DNA from: Nissolia schottii
Taxonomy: Eukaryota > Streptophyta > Magnoliopsida > Fabales > Fabaceae
Assembly (NCBI GenBank): GCA_003254905.1
Contig: QANU01086265.1
Span: 626,151 to 690,150, forward strand
Direction: 5' to 3'
DNA length: 64,000 bases
The translations under genes were made by a program, and so were the position numbers. This document shows, piece by piece, positions 35,206 to 47,880 of the stretch (position 1 is the first letter of the stretch; every line of letters begins with the position of its first letter). The notes below the pieces were generated by a model. That model searched no databases. It was not told the DNA's origin and worked only from the letters and a program-made list of their open reading frames with translations.

Positions 35206-35300
35206 TTTTAACAATTATTTTTCTCAAAACGTCAAACTGATAAAAAAAAATTTTAACAATTATTTTTCTCAAAACGTTAAACTGATAAAAAAATTTTTTA
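35206..35300. repeat. Tandem duplication, 45-bp unit, two copies
   Basis: Sequence around AACAATTATTTTTCTCAAAA at about 35210 recurs 45 bp downstream with a single C/T change plus a difference in A-run length. Confidence 0.85.
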
Positions 35301-36779
35301 ACAATTTTATATTATATTTATTAAGTCCAGCCGCACAAAAGGTCAAAAAAAACTGTTTGGGATCACAATTTTATGGCAGCTTACAGTCTACTGATTTCAA
35401 CATGTAGTCAGAAACCTTTTGCGTTTATTCCTGGCTTGCTTTTAAGGATCATATAATCTTGATTTTTCATAATTTTTGTCATTATGAACTGCTAGTTGGA
35501 ACCATGCAATAGTAATATATAAACACTACTCTAATATATAAAAAAAAATAATAAATAAAAAATGAAACCAAGAACAGGCTAAAACCACCCAATTGTTTGC
35601 TAGAATAGGGAAATTTGGAGTCAACCAACATATTTGTTTTTTTGAAGTTTAAAAATGAATTAAACTCCACTACAGATATTGTGGTAATAACCGAAGTGAA
35701 AGCGTAATATCACACCTACATAAATTTTCAAACTATTTATTATTTTTATTGGCAATAATGTGATGTGAAATTCAAAATTAAAATGTGTCAAATCCCTCTC
35801 CGTTTTCTTTTTGTTTTCTTATATAGCTTGTGTGGGGGGATGGAGGAACAGGAGGGAATATTCGGAAACACGGCACATGCTTAGGCCTTTAACAGAATGC
35901 TAAATCCCAATTAACAGGTTGTTGTTAAGTGAATGGTCATCATTGCAGTCTTTGGTGATGGACAAATAATCTCACAGGTTTTGTGTCCTAACTTTCTATA
36001 TCTATTTTCTTTAGTTTGACTGTGGGTGCCCATCTCCACCACAAATTTAACACTCTACAACTCCGTTGCCATCATTGTTCCTTGCCCTAATGATTATATA
36101 AAAGTAAAGGGGTGTGATTTGCATTAATTTATGAGACAAAATTTTGAAAGAGTACTATACGTGTCTTTTAACCATTACTCAATTCGTAAATCACTTTGGT
36201 TTTTTTTACATATCATTAAATTAATATATATTTGAATATAATGTATATTTAAATACCTTAATTTAAAGATCTATCTCAAATCTAATCTATATAAATGAAT
36301 AGAGTGAGTAATAAGAGAAATTTTTAAGAGCATTTTTTTTAACATCAATGGTAGGTGTACAATAAAATTGTCGTCAAACAACAGACATATTTATACGAAT
36401 TGACTCCATACTCACACATAATTTGCTCACACTACATATTCAACTGCCCACTCTCACCCATTAATTAAAAGAAATCACTTGACGCACACGCGCTTCTCTA
36501 TCTCGCGCCTCTCTTTCTCAATTTAAACTAAAACAAAATTCATTCTTCTCTTACTCACGAAGGACAAGAAGGAGCAGTGACTCTGACTCTGAAGACCGCC
36601 CACATAAGACGCCACCGGTGAAAGAACAACTTCGAAGGGCGCCCAGGTGAAAGGATTCATTTTTGCTACTTTTAAAAAAATTATTATTTTATGGATTATG
36701 TTTGTTAAAGTAGAAAAAAAATGTTTGTTTAGTGAGAACAAAAATATAAGATTTGGGAAAAAGTGAGTGGGGATTTACT

Positions 36780-37770
36780 ATTGATAATTTGGATGTGAGT
36801 TGTTTTTTTTCAGTTTGTTTAATCATTTTAAATGTTTGTTCAATCGTGTGAGTGTGTTTGTTCAATTTACTTTTCTTTGTTTTTTTTATGTGTGTCTTGG
36901 TGTTGTTTACTGTTTCTAGTGTGATTGTTTAGTTGTGCTTATAATTTTGTTTAATAAGTTTGTGTTGTTTGTTCATTTGCTTGATATTGTTTGTTCATGC
37001 GTGTGTCTATGTTTGTTTGTTAGTGTTATAATGTCTGTTTGCTAATTATTTGGGTTAGTGGTTTCCTGTCTATTTACTTTCTTATAAGTGTTTGTTCAAT
37101 CGTATGTATGCATTTGTTTACATCGTTACTTTATTTAGTTGTGATTATCTTTTTGTTTGAATTGTTTAGTTAGATTGTATTGTTTGTTAGATCCATATTG
37201 TTTATTCATGTCTGTGTATAACTTTGTTCATGTGTCTGATTATGTTTGTAAACGTTAATGTGTTTGTTTATATTCTTCTCTTTGTTTGTTTATTTAGTTA
37301 TCGGTAGTGCTATATGTACACCATTTTATGTGCCGCAGTACATCCACCACGTATTAAATATGTTTGAGCCCACTACAAATCCCCACTCGCACACGGGTCC
37401 CCACTCCGCACTTAAACACGTGTGCACACGCGATTCACGCTTCTCAATTTTTATTTGTGTGCACAAACTTTAACAATGTAGTTGCACACACATTAACAAC
37501 ACAGATGCACAAACATTAACAACATTAAAAACACAAATTATATTATGAACAATTTCAGTGCACAAACTTATAAAACAACAACCCACAAACTTAAACAATA
37601 TAGGTGCACAAACATTAACAACATGAAAAAATACATTTATATTGTGAACAATTTCAGTGCACAAACTTTAACTATGTAGGTGCATAAATATTAACAACAC
37701 AGATGCACAAACATTAACAACATGAAAACACATATTACGAAGTTGCTAACATTTTATCATCCTAAGCATC
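36780..37770. repeat. Strand-asymmetric repeat block: TGTTTGTT array followed by ACAAACATTAACAAC array
   Basis: Positions 36780-37310 are dense in TGTTTGTTCA/GTGTGTTTGTT motifs on the plus strand. After a spacer (about 37310-37440) that starts TGCTATATGTACACC, positions 37440-37740 are an array of TGCACAAACATTAACAACA-like units of about 22-24 bp, grouped in a larger repeat with an ATGAACAATTTCAG or GTGAACAATTTCAG block. The two halves are roughly complementary in motif (GTTTGTGCA against TGCACAAAC). Similar TGTTTGTT sequence reappears at 38165-38190 and 39600-39660. The biological class is not clear to me. Confidence 0.6.
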
Positions 37771-38209
37771 TGTAACAAATAATAGTCCAATAGAACAACT
37801 CAAACATCTGTAACAAGTAAACCACCATTGTAAAAAGGAAACTTCATTCATTCTAAAAAAAATCAACTTTTTATCATCTTAATTTTATTTTAATCAAATT
37901 TTAGGTGATAAGAGGATGATGAAGAGGATGATGAGCGTGGATGAAGAAAAAGAATACGAAAAAAAAGATTCAGGTGATAGGAGGAGGATGATGGAACATG
38001 AGTTCAGGGTTGGACATGCTTTACGTTGTTTCCAAATTTGCAAAGTATACGAAATACATATTCTAGTCATTAATTACGTATATTTGGTGGTGGACGTACG
38101 AGGTGGCATAAAAATGATGTACATAGATCCTTTTTGTTTAGTTATATATGTTTGTGTTTTTTAAATTGATCTTGTTTGTTTATTATTGTTGACTCAATTT
38201 GGAAATATT

Positions 38210-39580
38210 TATGATGACAAACATTGTGTGAGCAAATTTAACATGTGTGTTAAGTGTTTTAGCAAAAAGAAGTGTTAAGCTCAAGTCCAACAAATTACTA
38301 CCATAACCCAAGTCCAGCCCAATAAGCACATATTGGATCAAAAGATACTTGCAAGCAAGCACATAGTTCAACACGCAACAACAACCCATAAGTTTTGAAA
38401 CAAAAGAAAAGGAGCCCAAGATGCAGTAAGCAAGGAAGTAAACAAATTACTTCCATAACCCAAGTGGACAAGATTTATCAAGCCCAAATCTTATGGCCCA
38501 ACATTATACTAGCACAACTGTTCATCTCGTGCTGTAAAGTTTCAAACGAAGAAAGAAAATAAAGCAAGAAAAAGAGAAGTGCAAGTCGTATGTCAGCACA
38601 AATCATGCTGCAAATTTTCGAAAAAGGAAGAGGAAAGAATGGCAAGGCCAAGCTGAAAGAAGCAGAAACCATAAAGCCATTTTTCATGTTGCAACATTCA
38701 GAAAGGGAAGAAATGAAAAGGACAAGGACAACTCAAGGGGAAAGTTTCTGGTACAAGAAAAATTTAAAGAAAGGACAACACACAAATTCAAAAGGACAAC
38801 TTTTGAAGAAAAGGACAAGCATGGAAAAATGGGATTTTGACAACTCACCAAAGGCTGCAACGACTAGATTTTGTAGGCTACCAATGGTCTGCAAAATTGA
38901 GTTTAAAAGGAGGATGAGGTGATCATTCAAAGGTTAAAAAAAGAGAACAAAAAGCCTATACATGAAAAGCAAGCCACCTATCATCCTATTCCTCTTTTTC
39001 TCCTCTCAATTCCAAGAATTGATCTAATCTGATTTCACTTTCTGCATATTCATGTATTCGTGTTTTGCATTTCTGTAGTGTGGGAAGATTTTTTATTTTG
39101 TTCCTTGAGAGTTTGAGAGATAAAAGGCTAGAGTGGAGAGTGTTTTTTAAGAAAAGTCATATTCATTTTCTTTGTCATTTGAGTGTTTTCTTTTGCTTAG
39201 CAAATTCTGTCTAGGATTATTTGAGAGAGTTCTTGAGTTTGTATTGGTGTTTGTATTTGAAAGATTAGTGAAATAAGACCTTGAGGTGATTGAAGAACTG
39301 GACATAGATTTCTAACATTTGAGAATCGAACCAGTATAAATCCTATCTATGTGTTAAATCTTCTTCTTCCCTTTCACTTATTCTTATTTCTGAACCTTAG
39401 AAAGAAGCTCTGTTTTGTTAGAAAAGTGTTATTTAGTATTTCCAGAAAACTTGTCTCCCTCAGATTAAAGAGATTATCTCTTAAAGTTTTAGGAGATTAC
39501 TTTTCTGATCATAATAAATAAATTTCTGAAAAAGAAATAGTTACTTAGATTCAACCCCCTTCTTTAAGCCATATAAAACC
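38210..39580 (+). mobile_element. Candidate LTR-like insertion of about 1.35 kb
   Basis: This segment interrupts the TGTTTGTT-type repeat, which is present on both sides (38165-38190 and 39600-39660). It begins near TGATGACAAACATTGTGTGAG and ends near GATTCAACCCCCTTCTTTAAG, sequence types found at the ends of large plant copia LTRs. It has an AGTATAAATCC TATA-like box near 39335. No target duplication could be fixed, so the ends are approximate. Confidence 0.35.
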
Positions 39581-39659
39581 ATCAATTATATATACAATGT
39601 TCGGTCATTTGTGTGTGTAAGTTTGTTCATGTGTTCGTATATGTTTGTTTATCATAAAT

Positions 39660-41236
39660 TCTGATTATTCTAATGATGTAGAGATGACACCACACAAATC
39701 ATCAAGATCAAAGTCCAAAATTGAATTGAGTCGACAAGGACTTCAAAGTCCACACTAACAAAGGGACAAAAAAGTCATTGAGCGGAAACGAAAAATGCCC
39801 CAATTGCATCAAAGGATGTTTCCAAAGTTGTTGCTACAGAAAAAAAAACATAGAAAGCAACCCTAATCGCAAAGGCCCGTCGATCCAACGCATCACCAGA
39901 AGAGAAGAACAAAATCAAAACCAATCTTGTTAGCATAGTTGTTGTAAAATGCTCTAACTTGTTCCAAACTAAGAAGCACCAACACCAACACCAACACGGG
40001 ACACGATACAACAAACGATACTTCGAAACACCTATTTTAAAATTTTACAGAACACGGGCACAACATATATAGGTGTAAAATTAAATATTTATAATAATAT
40101 CCTAATATTTTCATTAATATCAAACAACTAATTTTTAATACTTCCAGAATTCGTTTCAAAATATATGAAACATTCAAAATATTTTCATGTGTCAATACTT
40201 GTTAATTTTTTAAGGGGTCCATATTATTATAAATTATTTAATATTTAAAATATTTTTTATTTGGACAAGGCTCAAAAAACATTTAGATATAACTCAGACA
40301 TCCTTAGACACGACAAATTATGATTTTTTTTATTTAGACACTTTCAAACATACGTGACAAGTGTGTCAGATGAGTGTCTTCGTATATTGATGTCAGCGAT
40401 ATGTGAGCTGTGTTGTAAAAAAATTTCTCTTTCACCTCAACCATCCCATATATATATATATAAATATAAATATAAAGATAAAGAATATTTGTTTTTGGTA
40501 TGTCATGCTTATATTGCTTAAACTCAGAACTTTTCCTAATTGATTCTTCTAGCTAAGCATATTATGTGATCATTCTACATGTGTAACTCACCAGCCCAGG
40601 AACACATCAGCTTCAGCGATATCTAACATTAAACATTTTCCTTTGGAAACTCCTATTTTATACAGTAACACAGGGTAATATTTGTACAGAGTGTCGGCAA
40701 TTGAGAAAATTAAAAAAAAAAAAGAAGGCTCAATTATGATTCAGAACATAAAACCCATGGGAAAATTCACAAAACCCTCTGGTATATATCATTGTCCAAA
40801 CAGCTTTTCTTCCCAGTTAGCAAATACTAGACTTTGCCGGCATTCACACGATTTGAATGAATAGACTAAACAAAAATACACATATAGGTAAGGAATCTAA
40901 TGTAAATTTTTTTTTTTTTTTGGTCTGTGTGAATGGTACAATTATTTTTCGTACAAATTAATTTCAGCCTCTAGTGGATATGGGGAGACAACAAAACACG
41001 AAAAATTGAGAGGAAAAGAAAAAACCACAAGCACCGAACCGCGTGAAAAGAGAAAACAAGCATACGGAATAATCATAGGAGAAAAACAAGAATCCAAACG
41101 AGGTATCTGGATGCAAGGAAGGAAGAAAGAAAGATTAAGAATTAAAAATTATGTATTTTTTTGTACCAAATGAAAATAGAGGGTATGGGAAACTATTGAG
41201 GGAGAGGGCACAAAAATAAAGCATAGAAGTGTTTCT
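39660..41236. other. Intergenic, decayed repeats
   Basis: No gene was identified. The segment 39985-40440, with GGGACACGATAC and later GACAAGTGTGTCAGATGAGTG, resembles a common degenerate plant repeat of unknown class. The last 200 bp probably include the 3' UTR of the minus-strand gene ending at 41237. Confidence 0.4.
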
Positions 41237-42169
41237 CTAAGAACGCGAGAAGGATCCGATTCCTCTAGAAATGTGGTGGATGCTGGTGCCGCGAGGGTTG
41301 AAGCCCAAGCAGCCCAAGAGGCCCCGCCTGTAAGGCAAGAAGGTCCTCTTCTTCAACTCTTCGGAGGCGGCCCGGTTCACCGTGTAGTGAAGCTCGTGGG
41401 CCGAAAGCGGTCCTCTCCTTCTGGAAACCGAACCGGAACTCTCGGTGGACCGGAAGCTGCAGTTCCTGAGGTCGTCCTGATCTGTTTTCTTGGAGAGAGC
41501 CTCGTACTTTGTCCTGAGAGGGTCCTTGTCGGTGGCCCTCCCCTCCGACGCGCTCCTGAAGAGGAGAAGATCCCTCAGCCTCCATTTTCTGTACCCTCTC
41601 GTGAACGAAATCGATGAAAGGAAGGAGCTTTTGCCCTCCACGTTGCTTGCGGAAGAAGGAACTTCTCCTCCTCTCTCTTCGGCGGAATCGCAGACGATGA
41701 CGTCCGAGACTCTTAGCGGAGATAAGGATCTGCTTCCCTTTCGCCCGGGAAACGGAGCCCTCTCTCGTCCTCGCTTTTGTCGTTGTGGTTCTTCTTCTTC
41801 TTCTTCTTCTTCTTCTTCGATTGCGGCTGCCAAAGTGGGCCCGTCTCCGGATTGTAGGCGGGGAGGGGGTTTTAAGGGCCGGATCTTGCCGCCGTCGAAG
41901 AGCTCGTCGGCGGAGAGGGAGGGGCGGTCGAGGTGGCCGCTGAAGTTGAATTCGAAGTCATGGCGGTCGTCGTCGGTGGCGTGTTGGGGAGGAGGGGAGT
42001 GGTGGTCGAGGAAGGAGGAGATCCTGGCGGGACTGGTTGGGGCGCTGAAGAAGAAGCTGGGGCCGCCGAAGCGCTGGGGGCTAGAAGGGGCCGTGATGTA
42101 AGGGGAGGAGCAGTTGCTGTCGAAGTTGAATTCCGCCGGCGCGGGAACCGCCACTACTTCCATCTCCAT
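41237..42169 (-). CDS. DUF1645 family protein
   Basis: A single exon of 310 aa. The start is set at ATG 42167-42169 ('MEMEVVAVPAPAEF'), because an upstream in-frame ATG at 42292 adds 41 residues unlike the family and runs through probable promoter or leader DNA. Recognisable DUF1645 blocks are 'FDSNCSSPYITAPSSPQRF' near the N-terminus, 'SRSLSPLRVSDVI' in the middle, 'SFTRGYRKWRLRDLLLFRSA' and the C-terminal 'YRRGLLGCLGF'. A run of ten Glu is encoded by a CTT/TTC repeat at about 41788-41819. The protein is Ser-, Arg- and Pro-rich with no membrane segment and is probably nuclear or cytosolic; the function of the family is mostly unknown. At2g15760 is a likely relative (recalled). Confidence 0.9.
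   Translation of the reverse strand: MEMEVVAVPAPAEFNFDSNCSSPYITAPSSPQRFGGPSFFFSAPTSPARISSFLDHHSPPPQHATDDDRHDFEFNFSGHLDRPSLSADELFDGGKIRPLKPPPRLQSGDGPTLAAAIEEEEEEEEEEPQRQKRGRERAPFPGRKGSRSLSPLRVSDVIVCDSAEERGGEVPSSASNVEGKSSFLSSISFTRGYRKWRLRDLLLFRSASEGRATDKDPLRTKYEALSKKTDQDDLRNCSFRSTESSGSVSRRRGPLSAHELHYTVNRAASEELKKRTFLPYRRGLLGCLGFNPRGTSIHHISRGIGSFSRS
41788..41819. repeat. Coding trinucleotide microsatellite (poly-Glu)
   Basis: Ten uninterrupted TTC units on the plus strand encode consecutive glutamates on the minus strand within the DUF1645 gene. Length variation would change the acidic run without shifting frame. Confidence 0.9.
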
Positions 42170-42344
42170 GTATGCGATGTGTGTGTGAGTGTGAATGTGA
42201 TGAGGGTAATAAATAGAGAGAGGGGGGGAAAGATTGACTTGAGTGAAGATGGACTGGTCACTCGGAAGCCGCCTTTCCAACAAGCACACCAACTGTTTTC
42301 CTCACTTTTCCAATTATTCATTTATTGCACTAGTCTTATTTTAA

Positions 42345-42580
42345 CTACAAAAATGCTACATGTACACCTAGTTTCATACACTCATACATACACCATTAAT
42401 AACACACAAACTTTATTTTTATGAGTGCACAAACATTACAAACTTGTAAATGATACTCTCAACTATATTTAATTAAGTGCATAAACATTACATGAGTTAA
42501 AACACAAATTTTATGTATATAAGTACGAGGTGTACGTATGTACGGTGTATGATTTTTGGTGTGTGTAGCAGAACTCTTTT
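42345..42580. repeat. MITE-like repeat sharing ends with the 37.3-kb block
   Basis: The left part reads GCTACATGTACACC and the right part, on the minus strand, reads GCTACACACACC followed later by GTACATACGTACACC. That gives imperfect inverted ends. Inside are GTGCACAAACATTA motifs like those at 37440-37740, and the left end matches TGCTATATGTACACC at about 37310. No clear target duplication was seen. It lies about 180 bp upstream of the DUF1645 start, in its promoter region. Confidence 0.4.
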
Positions 42581-45500
42581 AACTAACCTATTGTGGCCAT
42601 TTATCTACTAGAATTGAACAAGATTTCAATAGTAGACGAACAGGGTGGAGCTCGTTAAAATTTTATTTAATGATAAATAAAATATGAGTTGATTTAGTAT
42701 TTCATACAATTCATGTTTTTATTCTACTACGTCTCCTATATGTAATAAGGGGGAAATACTATTTGAATCGCTCCAAAGATGTAGGCATTTTGTCATTGAG
42801 AACCACTTCTAATACAATTGGTCTTATGATGTATTATGACAAGAATGACAGAGTGTCTCCACTTCCGAGTGATTCAAATAGCACTGCACGTGCTAAGGAT
42901 GAGTTGGTTCATGTGTGACTTCCTTATTTATTGGATAGAAATGTTGATTTTACATATTTTGTATAAAACCATTGAGATGAGATCTGAATAGGATGAGACT
43001 TCTACTAAGATCTAATAATAAGATGTGAGTGATACTGTATCACATGTTAAGTGAGTACAGATAATATAAGTATATATAATAATATTCTCGCATTTTTAAC
43101 GTCGCTTTTTCTCTTTAACATCTTGTTTTCTTTTGGAGTGCTTGGTTTTTATTGGGGATAGATGGGTATGGAGTAGAGAATTCCTGTAATTTTTCTTTTC
43201 TTGTGTTGAGGAAAAAGTCTAAACTTGAGGATTACACCCCTTTTCATTATGGGAGAAGGTGTGAATATGTATGATTTTGCTGCTGCAATTGGCTAGTTTT
43301 TAAAATGTTTTGGTAATGAGATAATAACGTTTAGAGGGAAGCAAGTAAAACGTTTATTATGAATAAGGATAGCAAATAATATTTTTGGTGATGAAATAAT
43401 ATATAATGAAAATCTTTTACATCCGCAATACATCAAAACTAAATTCAATCACTTATGCATATTTTACTAACCAATATTTTTTAAAAAATCTCACATTTTG
43501 TAGTTGTCAATGTTAATTTGCAATATATATTGAATCACAAAACTCATTAATTTTTCTTTTGGAGGAACATTTTATTTTGATAGATTAAAATTTATGTTGA
43601 GAAAAATGTTCACTCCGATTTAAAGTCAAAGAATCCATTTAACTTTATCACACACCTAAAAAAATATTTGCAAATCATTTACCAATTAGAGAATATATAA
43701 AAAAAATCGAATCCATGTTATAACAATGCAGGAGAGAAAGGCTAATAAGATGGTGCAACAAAGGTTAAAAAATCTACTCCAAGTTAAAATTAATTCAAAT
43801 CTCTTCACACAGTGTCCTCAATGTATTGGTCCTGCACTCTTTTTCCGTCATAGTCTGTTAAATCAAAGAAAGAGAATTGTCACTTAGTCTCTCTTTCTCT
43901 TACATTCAATCAAAACCCTCGTACCAAACAAAGCATGTAAGTTTTTAAACAGTCGGATGATTCAAATTTTAAGAAGACTAGCAATGTTGGAATCAAAAAG
44001 GTGCATGGTGACAAAAGAAGAAAAAGATACCTGTAAGACAGAGACAAAGAAAGTGCTTTTCCTTGTCGCCGTTGATTTGATAGCAGTTATGTTACCCTTT
44101 ATTTCCTATATCAGTTTCTTTCTGTTTATTTGTTGGTTAAATTTTTAGTAGGAATATTGCATTTTTTGCTAATAATTTTGAAAGTGATGAGATATTGTGG
44201 TCAGCCATAAAGCTTGGTCCTTAGAAAAAGTTTATTCACCTTGCTAGTTAAAGCAGATATCATACCAATTACATAATAATGTTCACTTTATTCATTCAAG
44301 CATGGGGTGCTTTTGTTCATATTATCCATAATGCCAACATGAAAATAATCAACTTTTTAGAATCCCAATGAGCTAACTATCATAACACTTAATTTGGTTT
44401 AAATGTTAAATCTTTGAAGCAAACATTCCCTACTCTGCCAGTGCTCAAGATTAGCAATAAGCACTTAATTAAGCAATTGTATTTGTCTAATGACTTTCAA
44501 ATTCTGATATTGTTTGCACGTATGTTGCAGGGCTAAGCATAGTAGACCAGACTCCAGATGAATCAATTCTTAGATAACAAGATTTCCACGCTTCTGACAC
44601 AAAATTAGACTTTTTCCCATTCTTTTTTTTCTTTCTGGATAATGGAATCACATGTCATTCTCATTTTTTCTTGACTATCATTGGTTGTTACTTGAGAAAT
44701 TAGTAAGTTGTAATTTTTGACGTAGTGCGAAGGTTCGTTGTTCTGTACCGAAAGAAGTCTAATATACATTTATACTCTTGGGCAATGTAGAATGAAATTC
44801 AGCATATTATTTAATCAAAATTTCCAACAACTATCTCACTCCTCTGTTCTTTTTTGACTATTGTGCATGAAACAACCATAATTTATGTTCAACAACGTGG
44901 CAATGCCTCTTTCATTTGAAATTTTATTTTATGAAAGGATCCAATATGAATAGTTTCATCCTAGCTAATCATGGTCACCTTAAGGCCACTTGAGACAATA
45001 GTTAAATAAATAAAATAGTATTTGAGTTTCTAGTTAATTTCATATTTCGAGTCTGCTCGCATAAAACATAACATAATTGAATCCCCCGTTATGGATCACA
45101 TTGCGGCTAGCCAGCACTAATTCTCTCAAAACGTGTAGTTCTATCAATTTGACCAATTCCATTCCTACATTATATATAGCAAAAGCTCAAAGATCTAATT
45201 GCACGAGTTCTTTAATTTAGACATATAGAAACATCATGCTCCAGAATTAACTCTCATTGCTTAACCAATTTCAGATATAATTACACAGGATTTGTTCAAT
45301 TGATAACAAATTTATATGTAATATTCTTTAAAAATAACAAGTATTAAAATACAATTTTAAAAAATTACTTTTTTTTTAAATAATGTAAAATATTTTATTT
45401 ATTTTTTTTAAATGAGATTATTTTTCTGTCCTCTGTTATGATTCTTATGAACCAAGAAGTTAGGGACAAGTTCGTAAGGACAAATCAAAATGGAAATTGG

Positions 45501-45886
45501 CATCTAATTAAGGATTTCTCGTTTATTTTAGTTGTAAGTTGCAACACATTTTCTGTTTTTCATGGGAGTTGTTAGATGACTAATCACAAACAATCTCAAA
45601 TGGTGAGAAAATTGGGGACTCAACTTTGTCATTTAGTTCTTGGGTAACACTGCACGTTGCTTGTTTGCTGTTAAAAATTAGTAATTAACTAAATTGACAT
45701 GAAATTCATCCCCCCCCTGATGCTTATTGACCAGAAATAATGTGTCAATAAATATCGTACTTATCAAATTTGCTTCTGGAAGTATGATTAAATTAAATAG
45801 AATTCTCACGTCAAAATAAATAAATAAACAAATTCTTACCGAACTTGTAAGTTGTAACTAACAAAATATACAACACGGAGCTAAAA

Positions 45887-45929
<43 letters not shown>

Positions 45930-46299
45930 AAATACAAAAGTCGCAGCCAAAATTGTTGATGTCAAGCGTATATTAATTACGCGTGCAGCGCATAAGTTTT
46001 TTCATTAAACAAATTGCACCAAAAACACATGACAATTGCAGATATGACAAAATTATACGAAACTACATTTTTATTTGTTTTTTGGTACCGGAAAATAGAC
46101 TATTTTCTTTGAACTTGCTTTCCCTCTTACGTTTTAGCATGATTGGTTGAAAGTCTAACAAATTTTAGTAGGGGTTGGCAATAAATTAATGACATTCAAT
46201 CATAAAATGTGTTTCAAAATCTCAATTTAAGAAATTGAACTGAATTCCTTTTATTGAGTGAATTCTAAGTTAAGAGATAGACACTCGAAACTAGAATTA
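42581..46299. other. Intergenic, no gene seen
   Basis: AT-rich DNA with no supportable gene. It includes a TA microsatellite, listed separately. A 63-codon frame at 43957-44148 ends in hydrophobic residues but has no homologue that I recognise. Confidence 0.45.
45890..45927. repeat. (AT)n microsatellite
   Basis: About 18 AT units without interruption. Confidence 0.95.
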
Positions 46300-47880
46300 G
46301 AAGTAATGGATTTGTACGCCTCTATATTTGGATTTGTACGCCTCTTACTAAATCTGCATTCCATATATTCGGTCTTACTTCTACTTATATGAAGATGTTT
46401 GTTTCCAACGTTTGTCTTCATAGTTCTAACGTTCCATTTAACTTTTCTCTCGAGTCTCCCACCAAAATAATGTCATCTGCGAAAAGCATGCATTGGGGTA
46501 CTAGGCATTGAATGTGTTCAGTAAGAGCATCCAAGACAAGAGTGAAAAGATAGGGACTCAGCCTTAACCCTTGATGTAGACCAATGGTGATGGAGAATTC
46601 CTCTGTCGCTCCACCTTGCATTCTTACGCTAGTTGTGACCCTGTCATACATATCTTTGATTGCTTGTGTGTAAGCAATCTGAACTCTTTTCTTCTCCAGA
46701 ACCTTCCATAAAATCTCTCTTGGCACCTTATCGTATGCTTTCTCCAAATCAATGAAAACCATATGTAGGCCTCTTTGGTCATTCCAATATCTCTCCATCA
46801 ATCTTTACAATAAGTAGATCGCCTCCATGGTAGACCTCTCAGGCATAAAACCAAACTGATTTTCTGTGATGTGGGTCTTCTGTCGCAATCTGTATTCAAT
46901 TACTCTTTCCCATAATTTCAAAGAGTGGTTCATGAGCTTAATCCCTCTGTAGTTTGCACAATTTTGTATATCTCCCTTGTTTTTTAAGGTAGGAACCAAG
47001 ACACTCCTCCTCCACCATCTAGCATTTTCTTCAACCTTATGATCTCCTTGAAAAGCTTTGTGAGCCACTATGTTCTTTTTTCTCCAAGGCATTTCCATAT
47101 CTCAATAGGTATGGTATCCAGTCCTACTGCCCTACCATTCTCCATTTGCTTCAAAGTTTCTTTTATCTTCACTTCTCGTATTCTATGATAAAACGTATAA
47201 TTCTAATCTTCGTCCCTCATATTTAATTTATCTGATTGTGGGAGGGACTCTTTTCCATCATTTAACAGCTTCTAAAAGTAGTTTTCTCACCTAATCTTGA
47301 TGTCTTGTTCTGTGACTAGGATTTACCCTCCTCATCCTTAATTTACTTTACTTGGTCCAAGTTTTTTACTCTTCTTTCCCTACCTTTAGCTAACTTGTAA
47401 ATACCCTTCTCCCCTGCTTTAGTGCCTAAGGATTGGTATAACCCATCAAAAGACCTAGCTCATTTTTCACTCACTAGCTCACTGCCTTTTTTTGTTTCTC
47501 TCCTAATTGTCTTATATTTTTCCAAATTTTTAACATTCTTACATCTAGACTAAGTTTTAAAGCAATCATTTTTTGCCTTGATTTTATCTTATACGCTTTC
47601 ATCCCACCACCAAGACTCTTTACCTTTAAATCCAAGGTTCTTAGATTACCCTAGTGTCTTTCTTGCCACCTTCTTGATCTCTTTGGTCATCTTATCTCAT
47701 AACTCATTTGTTTTTTCTTGCGTCTCCCAACTTACTTCTTCCATAACCCTTCTTTGGAAAGCCCTTTGTTTTTTGCCCGTTACTTGACACCGCTTACTCA
47801 TTGGGATCCTTTCCTGGTGTTTCTCTTCACTTGCTTCAAAACACGTACATCCATCACCAAGACCATCTACTGAGTAGTTG
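46300..47880 (-). mobile_element. RTE-clade LINE remnant, truncated and frameshifted
   Basis: On the minus strand this is a degraded reverse transcriptase. Open pieces are 46805-47098 ('NCANYRGIKLMNHSLKLWER', 'TENQFGFMPERSTMEAI') and 46418-46801 ('[18 protein letters not shown]', '[17 protein letters not shown]', '[14 protein letters not shown]'), the last carrying the catalytic FADD box. Downstream remnants 'ISRSKTEYMECRFSKRR' reach about 46300. Upstream fragments of the endonuclease-RT linker ('VKIKETLKQMENGRAVGLD', 'GKESWWWDE', 'LVMDVRV') reach about 47880. The pattern matches plant RTE elements (family knowledge). The endonuclease is missing and there are stops and frameshifts, so it is dead. 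Confidence 0.85.

Noticed and set aside
41273-42101. Plus-strand open frames opposite the DUF1645 gene
   Set aside because: Shadow frames of a GC-rich coding exon; no conserved blocks.
42170-42292. 41-residue N-terminal extension of the DUF1645 protein from ATG 42292
   Set aside because: The extension is unlike the family, and the sequence has features of a promoter or leader (CA-rich, TATTTATT). The family-typical start is MEMEVV at 42169.
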